DNA of 64,000 nucleotides, taken from Dokdonella sp. GTDB taxonomy: Bacteria > Pseudomonadota > Gammaproteobacteria > Xanthomonadales > Rhodanobacteraceae. A program made the position numbers and the translations under genes. Shown piece after piece: positions 11,839-20,800 of this stretch; the stretch's first letter is position 1, and each line of letters opens with the position of its first letter. The DNA lies in contig JAHCAR010000001.1 in the NCBI GenBank assembly GCA_019634795.1, positions 372,001-436,000 of the forward strand. Direction: 5' to 3'. A model generated the notes under the pieces. The model was not told the origin of the DNA. It made no database searches and saw nothing but the letters and a program-made list of their open reading frames with translations.

Positions 11839-13149
11839 TCAATCGAAGCCGCTCGCGAATATCAGGTCAGGCGAAATCTGGTCCGCGCCGATGTCCGAGC
11901 CATTGACTCCGGCCGTGCGCGACTGGCCGTCGAAGTCGTCCGCGGCATCGGCAAGCGCGGTGGCATGAGCGATCGCAGGCGATGCCATGGGCGTGAGATG
12001 CAGATCGCCACTGGCGGGATCGACGAACCAGTCCGGCTGCGCGCTGCCGAGATTGTTGTCGAGCACCGGCATCGCGCCGTTTCTCGGCAGGATCGCCGCG
12101 TCGAGCAGGTTGCCGGTCACCTGGACGCCGGTCGCGCCGGCGTAGCGCACCTCGATCGCGTTCGGATAGCGCCCTGAGGTCAGCGCCGTGTTGTTGAGGA
12201 GCCTGGCGTTCGGTGAGGTTACGTAGATCGGCACGTCGACGGCATAGCTTGCGGCCGGGTTCATGCGGATGAAGTTGTTGCGGACGATGCCGTTGAAATG
12301 ATCCGTGGCGCTGACCAGCCCCAGCGCGATTCCGCGCGACGAATCGATGATCGTGTTGCGTTCGACCAGGGTATCCGCCGAGCCCTGCCAGAGCAGGATC
12401 GAAGGTCCGGCCAGGCTGAGGTCCTGGCAGCGGATGTCGTGGATGAGGTTGTCGCGCACGATCCAGCGATCGGCGCCGACACCATCGATGGCATTCGTGT
12501 AGCAGCTGCCGGGTGGCGAACCTTCGGGATGATTGACCGCCCCGTTGGCCAGGAACAGCTCGGAGTATTCGATACGCACGTCGTCAGCGCCGGGCACGCC
12601 CTTGACGATCTGCTGGCCGGCATCGGAAAGACGCAAGTGGTAAAGGCGTATGTCGTGCGCACCCTGGTCGCCCTGCACGGCGACCGCATGGTAGTAGACG
12701 TTTCGCACGCTGAGATCCGCGATCACGACATCGCTGGCGGTGAATATCTGGATACCGAAAGGAACGACTGGATCGAGCATTCCGGCACCTTGTATGACCA
12801 CATCGGCCGGATTGCCGGTCGCGCCGCGGATCTGGATGTGCGAGATCGACGCCGCGCCAAAGCGACCGACCGTCAGGCGGCCGTCGACTCCGTTCGGAAA
12901 TGCGACGCTGGCGAGATCATAGGTGCCCGGCGCAATCACGATCGCCCGGTTGCTGGCGAGATTCCAGCACGCGTCGGCCAGGGCTTGCGCGGTGGATACG
13001 CCAACGACGGAAAACTCCGGCCCCGGAGGCGCCAGGCTCGGCGCCTCATCGGGCGTCCTGGCAAAGGCCGCAGCTCCGAACAAGAGCACTGCTGCGAGCG
13101 TCAGGCCAGCAACGATTGGCAGGGGTGCCTGGCGAGGGAAGTCTGCCAT
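11839..13149 (-). CDS. Secreted right-handed beta-helix protein with DLIFASGFD C-terminus
   Basis: A 436-residue exported protein. The signal peptide is PLPIVAGLTLAAVLLFGAAA followed by FARTPDEAP. The body has a leading 'ALADACWNLASNRAIVIAPG' strand and many PbH1-like rungs (DRWIVRDNLIHDIRCQD, DTLVERNTIIDSSRGIALG, NGIVRNNFIRMNP, ARLLNNTALTSG), the arrangement of a right-handed parallel beta-helix. Near the end DDFDGQSRTAGVNGSDIGAD is the same capping motif as in the protein at 5475, and the last residues are DLIFASGFD, the shared C-terminal motif. Start: AAGGGA eight bases before the ATG of MADFPRQ. Role unknown; cell-surface or secreted polysaccharide-binding is plausible. Confidence 0.8.
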   Translation of the reverse strand: MADFPRQAPLPIVAGLTLAAVLLFGAAAFARTPDEAPSLAPPGPEFSVVGVSTAQALADACWNLASNRAIVIAPGTYDLASVAFPNGVDGRLTVGRFGAASISHIQIRGATGNPADVVIQGAGMLDPVVPFGIQIFTASDVVIADLSVRNVYYHAVAVQGDQGAHDIRLYHLRLSDAGQQIVKGVPGADDVRIEYSELFLANGAVNHPEGSPPGSCYTNAIDGVGADRWIVRDNLIHDIRCQDLSLAGPSILLWQGSADTLVERNTIIDSSRGIALGLVSATDHFNGIVRNNFIRMNPAASYAVDVPIYVTSPNARLLNNTALTSGRYPNAIEVRYAGATGVQVTGNLLDAAILPRNGAMPVLDNNLGSAQPDWFVDPASGDLHLTPMASPAIAHATALADAADDFDGQSRTAGVNGSDIGADQISPDLIFASGFD

Positions 13150-13615
13150 GGAAATTCCCTTAAGGAGTGCTTTCAGCCTAGTCCGACGATTCGACCATTT
13201 CCGTGACCCGATCCGCGCGGACCGATTGTTCGCCAGCACAGCGTGGAAGACTGATCGAGTCATGTGCGCGACATGATCAGAGTTCGTCTTCGACCACCTC
13301 CGGGCCCCTTGGCATTGCAGCAACCGTCGGGACATCCGGACGTCGAGGGCTCTCCACGCATTGGACTCACATCGGCCCGTGCGGAACCGAACCGATAACT
13401 CGACCATGGACTTCGATCGCTTTCGGGCCTGGCCCGGTATTGCCGAATGAACACTGTCCCGAGCGTACTTTCGCGCGAGCTTCGGCAACCCGGATCAAGC
13501 AACCTGCGTTGACAGCCCGCCGGCGACCTGTTTTATTGCCCTGTCGGCGGATTTGACGCGAACCCGGCCCAATCGGCTTGACTCTGACAACCCAAAGATT
13601 TGCAGGAATTTATAG
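13150..13615. other. Divergent intergenic region upstream of two secreted-protein genes
   Basis: 466 nt between the divergent starts of the beta-helix gene and the IPTL-CTERM-like gene. A dyad at 13251-13280 is listed separately. A TTGACT box near 13577 precedes the plus-strand gene but has no clear -10 at the right distance. I see no gene here. Confidence 0.55.
13251..13280. promoter_or_regulatory. Palindromic dyad, possible operator
   Basis: CTGA-tcgag-TCATGT-gcgcg-ACATGA-TCAG. The inner TCATGT/ACATGA arms are perfect with a 5-nt centre and the outer CTGA/TCAG arms pair after a 5-nt bulge. It lies 102-131 nt upstream of the minus-strand beta-helix gene, a position suited to a regulator binding site. 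The regulator is not known. Confidence 0.3.
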
Positions 13616-14461
13616 ATGAAAATTCTTACTCATGCTATCGGCACTCTGGCCTTTACCGGCCTGCTTCTCGCCGCTTCCCCGGCAATGTCCGCCGTCAATG
13701 CCCAGGCATTGGCATCCAGCCCCAGTGTCGCCCACGAGCCATCCGGTGCCGGCTGCGACGTGGTCAACTTGCAGGGCTCATTGGCTTCCGGCTTCCTCGG
13801 GTCCGTCGAAGGACAGACCGTCATCGCCACGTGGATCGACCCGACCGGCAGCGGCGCGGCTGGTGACCCGGGTTGCGGTGGAACGTTTTCCGGTCAGACC
13901 TTCAATCTCACCAACGTGAACTTTACTCTGGCCGACGGAACCGCGTTCGGGTCGCCAGGCGGAGAAACCGGCATCGGCACCACGACCTATACCGTAGCGG
14001 CCTATTCGGCGGCCACACCGGGAGACCCCTCGAGCGGCCCCGGCGCGATGCTCGGCAGCGTGCAACAGGTGTTGAACATGGACGGATCGGGTATCTACTC
14101 GGTCGATGCGCCGCTCACCGTCAACGTGACCCAGCCGTTTTTCGTACTGATTCGCTTCGACGACTTCAATCCGGATCTGGAAGTGACATCCGCACTCTGG
14201 GACGGTGTCGCCAGGCCGACAGGCCGTCAGTGGGTTTCCTCCGACAACGCTGCAACCTGGACGGACTTCACCACGTTCTTCACCAACGGCACGACCGGCT
14301 GGGTGGATGTCACGGCCAGTGGCACGTTTGCTCCAGTGGGTGGTCCTCCGGCGCCGGTTGCGAACCTTCCTTCGCTGGGCACTTACGGTGTAATGGCCCT
14401 TATCGCTCTGCTGGTGCTGTTCGGTGGACGCCAATTCGCGGCGGCGCGGCGCCGGCGCTAA
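13616..14461 (+). CDS. Exported protein with IPTL-CTERM-like sorting domain
   Basis: A 281-residue protein with a signal peptide (KILTHAIGTLAFTGLLLAAS, cut near PAMSA). The middle is beta-rich and low in charge, with a cysteine pair (GCDVV and PGCGG) and no domain I can name. The C-terminus, residues 251-281, has the three parts of a proteobacterial exosortase signal: the motif LPSLGTYG, a hydrophobic stretch VMALIALLVLFGG, and a basic tail AAARRRR. The motif resembles IPTL-CTERM (usually IPTLSEWG), associated in other species with an exosortase (XrtH). No exosortase gene is in this window. AGGAA lies upstream of the ATG. A GC-rich hairpin follows the stop. Confidence 0.8.
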   Translation: MKILTHAIGTLAFTGLLLAASPAMSAVNAQALASSPSVAHEPSGAGCDVVNLQGSLASGFLGSVEGQTVIATWIDPTGSGAAGDPGCGGTFSGQTFNLTNVNFTLADGTAFGSPGGETGIGTTTYTVAAYSAATPGDPSSGPGAMLGSVQQVLNMDGSGIYSVDAPLTVNVTQPFFVLIRFDDFNPDLEVTSALWDGVARPTGRQWVSSDNAATWTDFTTFFTNGTTGWVDVTASGTFAPVGGPPAPVANLPSLGTYGVMALIALLVLFGGRQFAAARRRR

Positions 14462-14495
14462 GCATTTCCGCATGACATCCTGAAGGCTTCCCCCG

Positions 14496-14513
14496 CCCCG
14501 CACGGGTGCGGGG
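14496..14513 (+). terminator. GC-rich hairpin after the IPTL-CTERM-like gene
   Basis: CCCCGCAC-GG-GTGCGGGG forms a perfect 8-bp stem 35 nt after the stop codon. There is no T-run, so termination is likely only if assisted; the call rests on position and stem strength. Confidence 0.4.
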
Positions 14514-14719
14514 GACTGCCTGAAGGGAATCCGAGCGTCTTTCGGACCACCCTCCCCTCGTACCTATCATTCATATCGCCTCGGCGACCTCCGAGCCCGC
14601 CGCAATGTTTGCGCACCTGCGGTTCGGTGTGTCGCTCCTGAATGCCTCGATGCCGCGCTCGCGGTGCCGTTTTCTAGATGCCCGGAGCGACAAGACAGGT
14701 CTGCCTGTGGCTGCAGTCC

Positions 14720-14745
14720 AAAAGACCCTGACCCAAGTCTGGGTC
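14720..14745 (-). terminator. Weak terminator after the DUF3828-like gene
   Basis: GACCCA-AGTC-TGGGTC, a 6-bp stem, lies 6 nt beyond the stop at 14751. On the minus strand it is followed by AGGGTCTTTT, giving a short T-run a few bases after the stem. Confidence 0.4.
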
Positions 14746-14750
14746 GGTGG

Positions 14751-15614
14751 TCAGTTCAGCAGGCCGCGAAGCGTCTCGCCGGTGCCGAGGCGCAAGTCAT
14801 CGAGATGCCAGGTACCGCCCTCGCGCCGCATGACATAGATCACCGTCCGGTCACGATAGGCATCGGAAAACCGCACCGGCACGTCCGCCGTGCCATCGGC
14901 CATGAGCGCCGTGCCGACGCTGAATCGCTGTGGATATTCCTGGCTGTCGGTAAACGGATCGCCGTCGATGGCCGGGACCTCATCGGCCGACGTCGGCCTG
15001 GCGAAATACTGCGACATGGCCTCGTCGAGTGCGCGGCTGAACCAGATGCGCTGCGCCTTCAGGTTGGACGGCGTGAATCCCATGTCGCCGCCGAAATGGG
15101 CTTCAAGCAGCCGTTGCACCCGCCCCTCCGGGCTGTCGGCCGAGGCCAGCGTCCCGGGCGAATGGCTCAAGGTCAGGATCTGGTTGTCCAGCGCAAGCAG
15201 CATGTTTTCGGCATCGACCCGGTGGAACTCGAAAATGCCGCTGTCGCAGCTCAGGCTCACTCCTGCAACAGGCAGGTGGGCGATGCCGAGTGCCTGCGCG
15301 GCCTCCAGCGCTGGTGCCGGCAGATTTCCCTGGAACAGGCCTTCGGCAGGATAGCTTGTCGTCTCACGTACGGCGTTGCCGCAGCGCAATACGCCCGGGC
15401 CTTCCACCGACCCGGCCTTGAAGTTTACGGCCTCGCCAACCCAGTCCTGGAGAGGCGGGCGGGTGGACTCGCCCGGCGCCCAGGGTGCGCCGATGACTCG
15501 CGTGATGCGCCATGTGGGCGCGAGCGCATCGGGGGTCGCTGCCGGAGCGGACACGGATGACATGCAGGCGACTGCGACGACCGCAGCGACACGGAAAAAT
15601 CCAGGTCTTTTCAT
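14751..15614 (-). CDS. Exported protein with DUF3828-like C-terminal domain
   Basis: A 287-residue protein with a signal peptide (MKRPGFFRVAAVVAVACMSS, cut near SAPAA). The N-terminal half is a beta-rich region with the cysteines LRCGNA and LSCDSG. The C-terminal third, from IWFSRALDEAMSQYFARP through DGDPFTDSQEYPQRFSVG to VIYVMRREGGTWHLDDLRLG, fits the DUF3828 pattern: a helix, a DGDPFT-x-x-Q motif and a closing G-x-W-x-x-D-D-x segment. Such proteins are periplasmic and of unknown function. Start: GGAG just upstream of the ATG. It is the only gene between the IPTL-CTERM-like gene (convergent) and the OGT-like gene on the same strand. Confidence 0.7.
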   Translation of the reverse strand: MKRPGFFRVAAVVAVACMSSVSAPAATPDALAPTWRITRVIGAPWAPGESTRPPLQDWVGEAVNFKAGSVEGPGVLRCGNAVRETTSYPAEGLFQGNLPAPALEAAQALGIAHLPVAGVSLSCDSGIFEFHRVDAENMLLALDNQILTLSHSPGTLASADSPEGRVQRLLEAHFGGDMGFTPSNLKAQRIWFSRALDEAMSQYFARPTSADEVPAIDGDPFTDSQEYPQRFSVGTALMADGTADVPVRFSDAYRDRTVIYVMRREGGTWHLDDLRLGTGETLRGLLN

Positions 15615-15803
15615 GGCGCTCCAGGGCGTTTGTCGGGCGGGTACGACGGAGGCTGCGCCCGCGGGTCCCACGAAAGTCTTCCGCGGGCTGCAGGTGGGAG
15701 GATTCTGCCACTTATCCGGGCTGGCGATGCGACGAGTGGTGCGCCTGCACTGCGACGCCTCGGGCTCGCCGGAATTCTCGCGCAGGCGCTTCCCCCGACC
15801 CGA

Positions 15804-17552
15804 TCAGGACGGCCGGCGGACCAGCGAGTCAAGCCGCGCTTCGAGTGCGGCGACGAATCCCGATTCATCGCGAAGCGGCGATGACTCCATTCGGGCGCGA
15901 AGACCCTGGCGCAAGGTCTGCAAGCGTTGCGGGTCACGACACAAACCGGACGCAATGCGGACATAGGCCTCGCCGTCATCTGCGATCAGTTCGGCCATGC
16001 CGAGTCCGTCGAGCACGCTGGCAACCATGCGTCCTGCATGCGTGTTGCCGCGCAGAGTGACCACCGGGACACCCGTCCACAACGCACAGCAGGCAATGGT
16101 GTGGCCACTCCAGGGAAAGACGTCGAGCAGGATGTCGATGCGGGCAAACACCTCGAAGAAGCTCTGTGCGGGATCGGCAAGATGAAGCATCTGCAGGCGT
16201 CCCTTGCCGACTCCGCACTCGCCGAATGCGACTTCGAGCCGGCGCTGATGCCAGGCATCGAGCTGATCCCTTGCCAGCAGCAGCCGGCTGCCGGGATTTT
16301 CGAGCAGTATTCGCGCCCAGCTTCGGATGACCTCAGGGTTCAGCTTCTCCAGCTTGTGCAGGCAACCAAAGGTGATGAAGCCGTTTTCCGCGAACGGTGC
16401 AGGCTGGACTTCCGGTGCATGCGCCGGCGGACGAAAGCAGGCGAAGCCGTCAGCGAGCCGCAGCAGGCGTTCGGTTCCGAACGGCGTCTCGCCCTCGGGC
16501 GCTGTGCAGCCATCCGCGATCCGGTAGTCCATGGCCGAAAGTCCGGTCGTGTTCGGATAGCCGAGATAACTGATCTGGCAACGCGCGGGCCTGGCCGCGA
16601 ATACGCCGAGGCGGCCGTGCTCGGTGTGGCCGGCCAGATCGAACAGGATGTCGATTCGGTCCGCGTGGACCAGCGATGCAACGGCGTCGTCGGATTTCCC
16701 GCAGACGTCACGCCAGTTCGGAACCAGGCCCTGCAGGCGGCCGGTCACTGCGTCCGGTTGGCTTACGTCGGAATAGCAGAAAACCTCGAAGCGGTCGGCA
16801 TCGTGGTGCGCCAGCAGTGGCTCGAGGAAGTAGTTGACCGCATGGGCGCGGAAATCGCCGGAGAGATAGCCGATGCGCAGCTTCGCTCCCGGTTCGGGCC
16901 AGTCCGTCGCTGCGCGCACATGCCCGAACATCCCGCTGGCCACGCGACGGTGCTCCTCGGCCACTTCGGCCGGGTCGGCATCGGGCAGCAGGTTGAGCAC
17001 ATAGAGCAAGCTGTTGGCCGCGGCCCGATAGGTCGGCCGAAGTGCCAGTGCCCTGCGCAGCGACTGCACGGAGTCCGCGAGTCGCACCTGGTCGAGTTCG
17101 AGCATGCCGAGATTGAACCAGGCCTCGGGCCAGTCCGGATCGAGCCGGGCCGCTTCGCGGCTGTGCACGAGGGCGCGGTCGTGATCCGCCGTTTTCGACA
17201 GGACCGCACCAAGGTTCATGTGCGCGCCTGCGTAGTCGGGCCGAAGGGCCAGGGCCCGCTGCAACTGCACGACGGCACCGGAAAGATCCCCAGCCTTGTG
17301 CAAGGCATCGCCGAGATTGTTGCGAAGGACCGGCTGATCGGGCACTCGCTCGACGGCCTGGCGGATATAGGTGACGGCCGCGGCATGATCGCCCTGCTGA
17401 TGGCAGGCCAGACCGAAAAGATGCAGGGCGTCGGGATTTCCCGGCTGCGATTTCAGGATCGCCCGGTAGAGCGTCTTCGCCTGTTCGAGCTCGCCGGCCC
17501 GATGATGCTGGGTGGCCCGGCCCATCAGTTGCTGCAGCGATGACGCACTCAT
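15804..17552 (-). CDS. TPR / O-GlcNAc-transferase-like (SPINDLY, GT41) protein
   Basis: A 582-residue protein. Residues 1-190 are about five TPR repeats (HRAGELEQAKTLYRAILKSQ, NNLGDALHKAGDLSGAV, NLGAVLSKTADHDRAL, NLGMLELDQVRLADSV). The rest is a GT41 catalytic region in two Rossmann halves: LRIGYLSGDFRAHAVNYFLE, where the histidine fits the catalytic His of human OGT (DFGNHPT), then FITFGCLHKLEKLNPEVIRS, whose lysine fits OGT Lys842, and FPWSGHTIACCALWTGVPVV with NTHAGRMVASVL, the UDP-binding end. It should move a sugar from a nucleotide sugar to protein side chains in the cytoplasm; donor and targets are unknown. It is divergent from the BNR/VCBS gene. Start MSASSLQQ chosen by conservation; no strong ribosome-binding site. 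Confidence 0.88.
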   Translation of the reverse strand: MSASSLQQLMGRATQHHRAGELEQAKTLYRAILKSQPGNPDALHLFGLACHQQGDHAAAVTYIRQAVERVPDQPVLRNNLGDALHKAGDLSGAVVQLQRALALRPDYAGAHMNLGAVLSKTADHDRALVHSREAARLDPDWPEAWFNLGMLELDQVRLADSVQSLRRALALRPTYRAAANSLLYVLNLLPDADPAEVAEEHRRVASGMFGHVRAATDWPEPGAKLRIGYLSGDFRAHAVNYFLEPLLAHHDADRFEVFCYSDVSQPDAVTGRLQGLVPNWRDVCGKSDDAVASLVHADRIDILFDLAGHTEHGRLGVFAARPARCQISYLGYPNTTGLSAMDYRIADGCTAPEGETPFGTERLLRLADGFACFRPPAHAPEVQPAPFAENGFITFGCLHKLEKLNPEVIRSWARILLENPGSRLLLARDQLDAWHQRRLEVAFGECGVGKGRLQMLHLADPAQSFFEVFARIDILLDVFPWSGHTIACCALWTGVPVVTLRGNTHAGRMVASVLDGLGMAELIADDGEAYVRIASGLCRDPQRLQTLRQGLRARMESSPLRDESGFVAALEARLDSLVRRPS

Positions 17553-17853
17553 GAATGCGCGGCGTAGCTTCTGAAGGACTTTGGATTGTGCATCAGCACA
17601 GTCTAGCCGACGCGGCAATGATCGAGGCAGCCGAGGCAGGACAAGCGACGGAGATGATCTCTGCCTGACGCCGATGGCGCGCCCAACCAGAAAGCGGAGG
17701 GGAAATCACCCAGCCCACGATTTGGCGCCGCGAAACGGGGGAAGATCGCCCCGAATCCCGAGGCCCGGACCGCCGAATTGCTGCAACCCGGCGCCCGGTT
17801 CACGGGCGCTGTCCGCTGTGGCTTTTGAAGTCGCAGACTCAAGGAGTCCGGTC
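17553..17853. other. Intergenic region OGT-like / BNR-VCBS gene
   Basis: 301 nt between divergent starts. It holds a hairpin GCGCCCG-GTTCA-CGGGCGC at 17791-17809, in the likely leader of the downstream secreted-protein gene, and its AAGGAG site. No gene or known riboswitch is recognised. Confidence 0.5.
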
Positions 17854-20800
17854 ATGCCCATCGCCCCTCACATCTCCTCGATTGCAGCTGCCCGATGCGC
17901 ACGCGCGCAGCCCAGTCGCAGACCGCTTGCGTTCGCAGCGCTGCTCGCCACCCTGGCGGCCATGCCGGCAGCGGCCCAGTGGACCACGGAGAGTCCGCTA
18001 CCGACCCATCTGCAGATCCACGGCGTCGCTGCGCCCGCACCGGGCAGGATCCTGATCGCCACGGAAGACGATTCTTTCGACGACGGCGGCGCCCTGTTCG
18101 AATCGGGAGACGGCGGCGGAACCTGGACCCAACGCGCCATTCCGGCCAATCTCAGCGACGGCCTCAATGGCATCGTCTTTCTCGACGCCCAACGCGGCTG
18201 GGCCTGGGGCAATGTCAACTACCGCACCGTCGATGGCGGCGCGAGCTGGCATGAACTTCCGGTGCTCGGCTCCACCTATGCGATGGCGTTCGAGACACCC
18301 GATTTCGGCATCGCGTCCGGCAATTTCGGCAGGCTCATCAGTCGCGATGGCGGCCTCAGCTGGCAAGCGTCGCCCGCGGACATTTCCGAATATTCCTTCG
18401 CCGATGCGCAGACCGCGCTCGGTGCGTCGGCGACTGGCCTGTACCGGAGCACGAATGCCGGCGCGTCCTTCGCAGCGGTCCTCGCGGGCGACGCCGACGA
18501 CGTCGAATTCCTCTCGCCGACGGTCGCCGTGGCCATCGTTGACGGTGCATTCAGGCGTTCGAACGACGCTGGCCTGACCTGGTCCGCCGGCAGCAGCGCG
18601 CAGGGGCGCAACCGGCTGTTCGTCGTCTCCGAAGACATCGTGTTGGCCTGGGGCCGGAGCGGAACGTTTCCCGATTACGACGACCGCCTGTTTCGCTCGG
18701 CCGACGGTGGCCAAAGCTGGTCGGATCTCGGCGAGGTGATCCCCTCCGACGCGTTCGCCAATGGGCTGGCGTTCACCATTGTCGATGCCTCGATCCTTGT
18801 CGCATCCAATGGAGCCGGCGATCTCTCTCGGTCCGTCGACGCGGGCCTCAGCTGGGCGCAGGTCTATGCGGCGCCAGGGCCACGGCCAGGCTTCCTCGAC
18901 AGTGGCAAGCCCGTGTTCGCAGACGCCCAGACCGGCTACTACGGCTTCGCAGACGGTTTGCTCGTACGGACCACCGACGCCGGCGCAAGCTGGCAGCAGA
19001 TTTCCAGCGGCTCGGGCCAGGCAGTTCTCGCGCTCGACCGATTTTCCAATGGCGACCTGATCGGCGTCGGCGAAGGCGGTCGAGTCCTGACCCGGGCCGC
19101 CAGCGCATCGACCTGGCTCATCCGCGCGACCCTGGGCAACACCGATCTCGTCGCCGTGCAAGTCCTCGGAGCGCAAACCGTCGTGGCGGTGAATCATGAC
19201 GGCCAGCTCTACCGCAGCAGCGACGCTGGCGCTTCGTGGGTGGCAGCGACGACCGTGCCGCCTGGCCTGTCCGCCGCCGCGGACCTCCATTTCGAAACCG
19301 CGATCGAAGGCTGGGTCATCGGCCAGGGATTTGCCGGGGCGGCGCTCTTCCATACGCTGGATGGCGGCGCCACCTGGACGCCGGTCACCGACTTCCAGGG
19401 GAGCTATGCCGCGATCGACTTCGCGGGTGCAAACGGCTGGGCGGTGGCAGAGTTTGGAATCCTCTACCGCACGAGCGATGGCGGCGCTTCCTGGTCCGAA
19501 GTGCAACTTCCGGGTTCCGGTTTTTCCATCCAGGATGTCGACTTCTGGGATGCCGGCACCGGCTACGTAGTCGGCGGATCCGGCTATGCCGCGCGCAGCA
19601 CCGACGGCGGCCTGACCTGGCAAATGCTGCCGGTGCCCGACAGCAGCGCCAACATCACCGACATCGCGCTGATCAGCGCCAACGAACTCTGGGTTTCGAC
19701 GAGCGACGGCAAGCTCATGTACTCGGCGACCGGTGGCCAGAACTGGGCCCTCATCGACTCCGGGTATGCCGGCCTCGGATCGTTGGGCAGCCTCGCCGTG
19801 AGCGCCGAAGGCGACGCCTGGATCGGCGGCTGGCGCGGCCTCATCATGCACTTCGCCGGGCCACCCGGGCCGCCGCTCAACCAGCCGCCAGTCGCTTCGT
19901 TCGACTTCGTGACCACCGGGCTTTCGGTCGCGCTGAACGACAGCAGCAGCGACGCCGACGGCACGATCGCAAGCTGGTCGTGGGACTTTGGCGACGGGAC
20001 CGGATCGACCGAGCGCAATCCGGTCCACGCGTTCGCAACCGCGGGTACCTGGCACGTGACGCTGACCGTGACCGATGACGACGGCGATACCGATTCGACC
20101 TTGCGCTTCATCGTGGTCCAGCAGGGGCCAGGCGGCACCTTCGGCGAATTCACCGAGGTCACGCCGCTCGATGCCCTGTTCGTCACGCCGCAAGACGAGG
20201 ATTTCTGGGTCACCTCCGCCGCGCCGGCCGACTACGATGGCGATGGCGACCTCGATATCGTCGTGCTTGGCTACTACGTGGTCTACAACGTCAGCGCAGT
20301 CGACCAGATGATCCTCCTTCGCAACGATGGACCGCTCTCGCCGACGCAATGGCATTTCACCTACATCGAGGTCCCGCTCGGCTCCCTGAGCGCGGGCGCC
20401 TCGGACCTGGCCTGGGGCGACGTCGACGGTGATGGCGATCCCGACCTGGTCGCCGGCAGCAACGGACAGACCGTGCTCTACAGAAACGACGCCGGAACCC
20501 TTGTCCCGACCGATACCGTGTTGCCCGGATATTGGGAGGACAACGACCAGGCCGACTTCGACCTCAATTCGATCTCGTGGGCGGACTACGACAACGACGG
20601 CGACCTCGACCTGTTGTTGCCGTCGATATGGGACGACACCACGTTCACCTCGCATACCGCACTGATGCGAAACGACGGTGCCCACGGCAGCGGCGGATGG
20701 ATCTTCACCGAGGTCGACGCCGGCTTCGGCGAATCCGATCACGCTCAGAGCAGCTGGGCCGACTTCGACGGCGACCAGGACCTCGACCTGCTGGTCGTGC

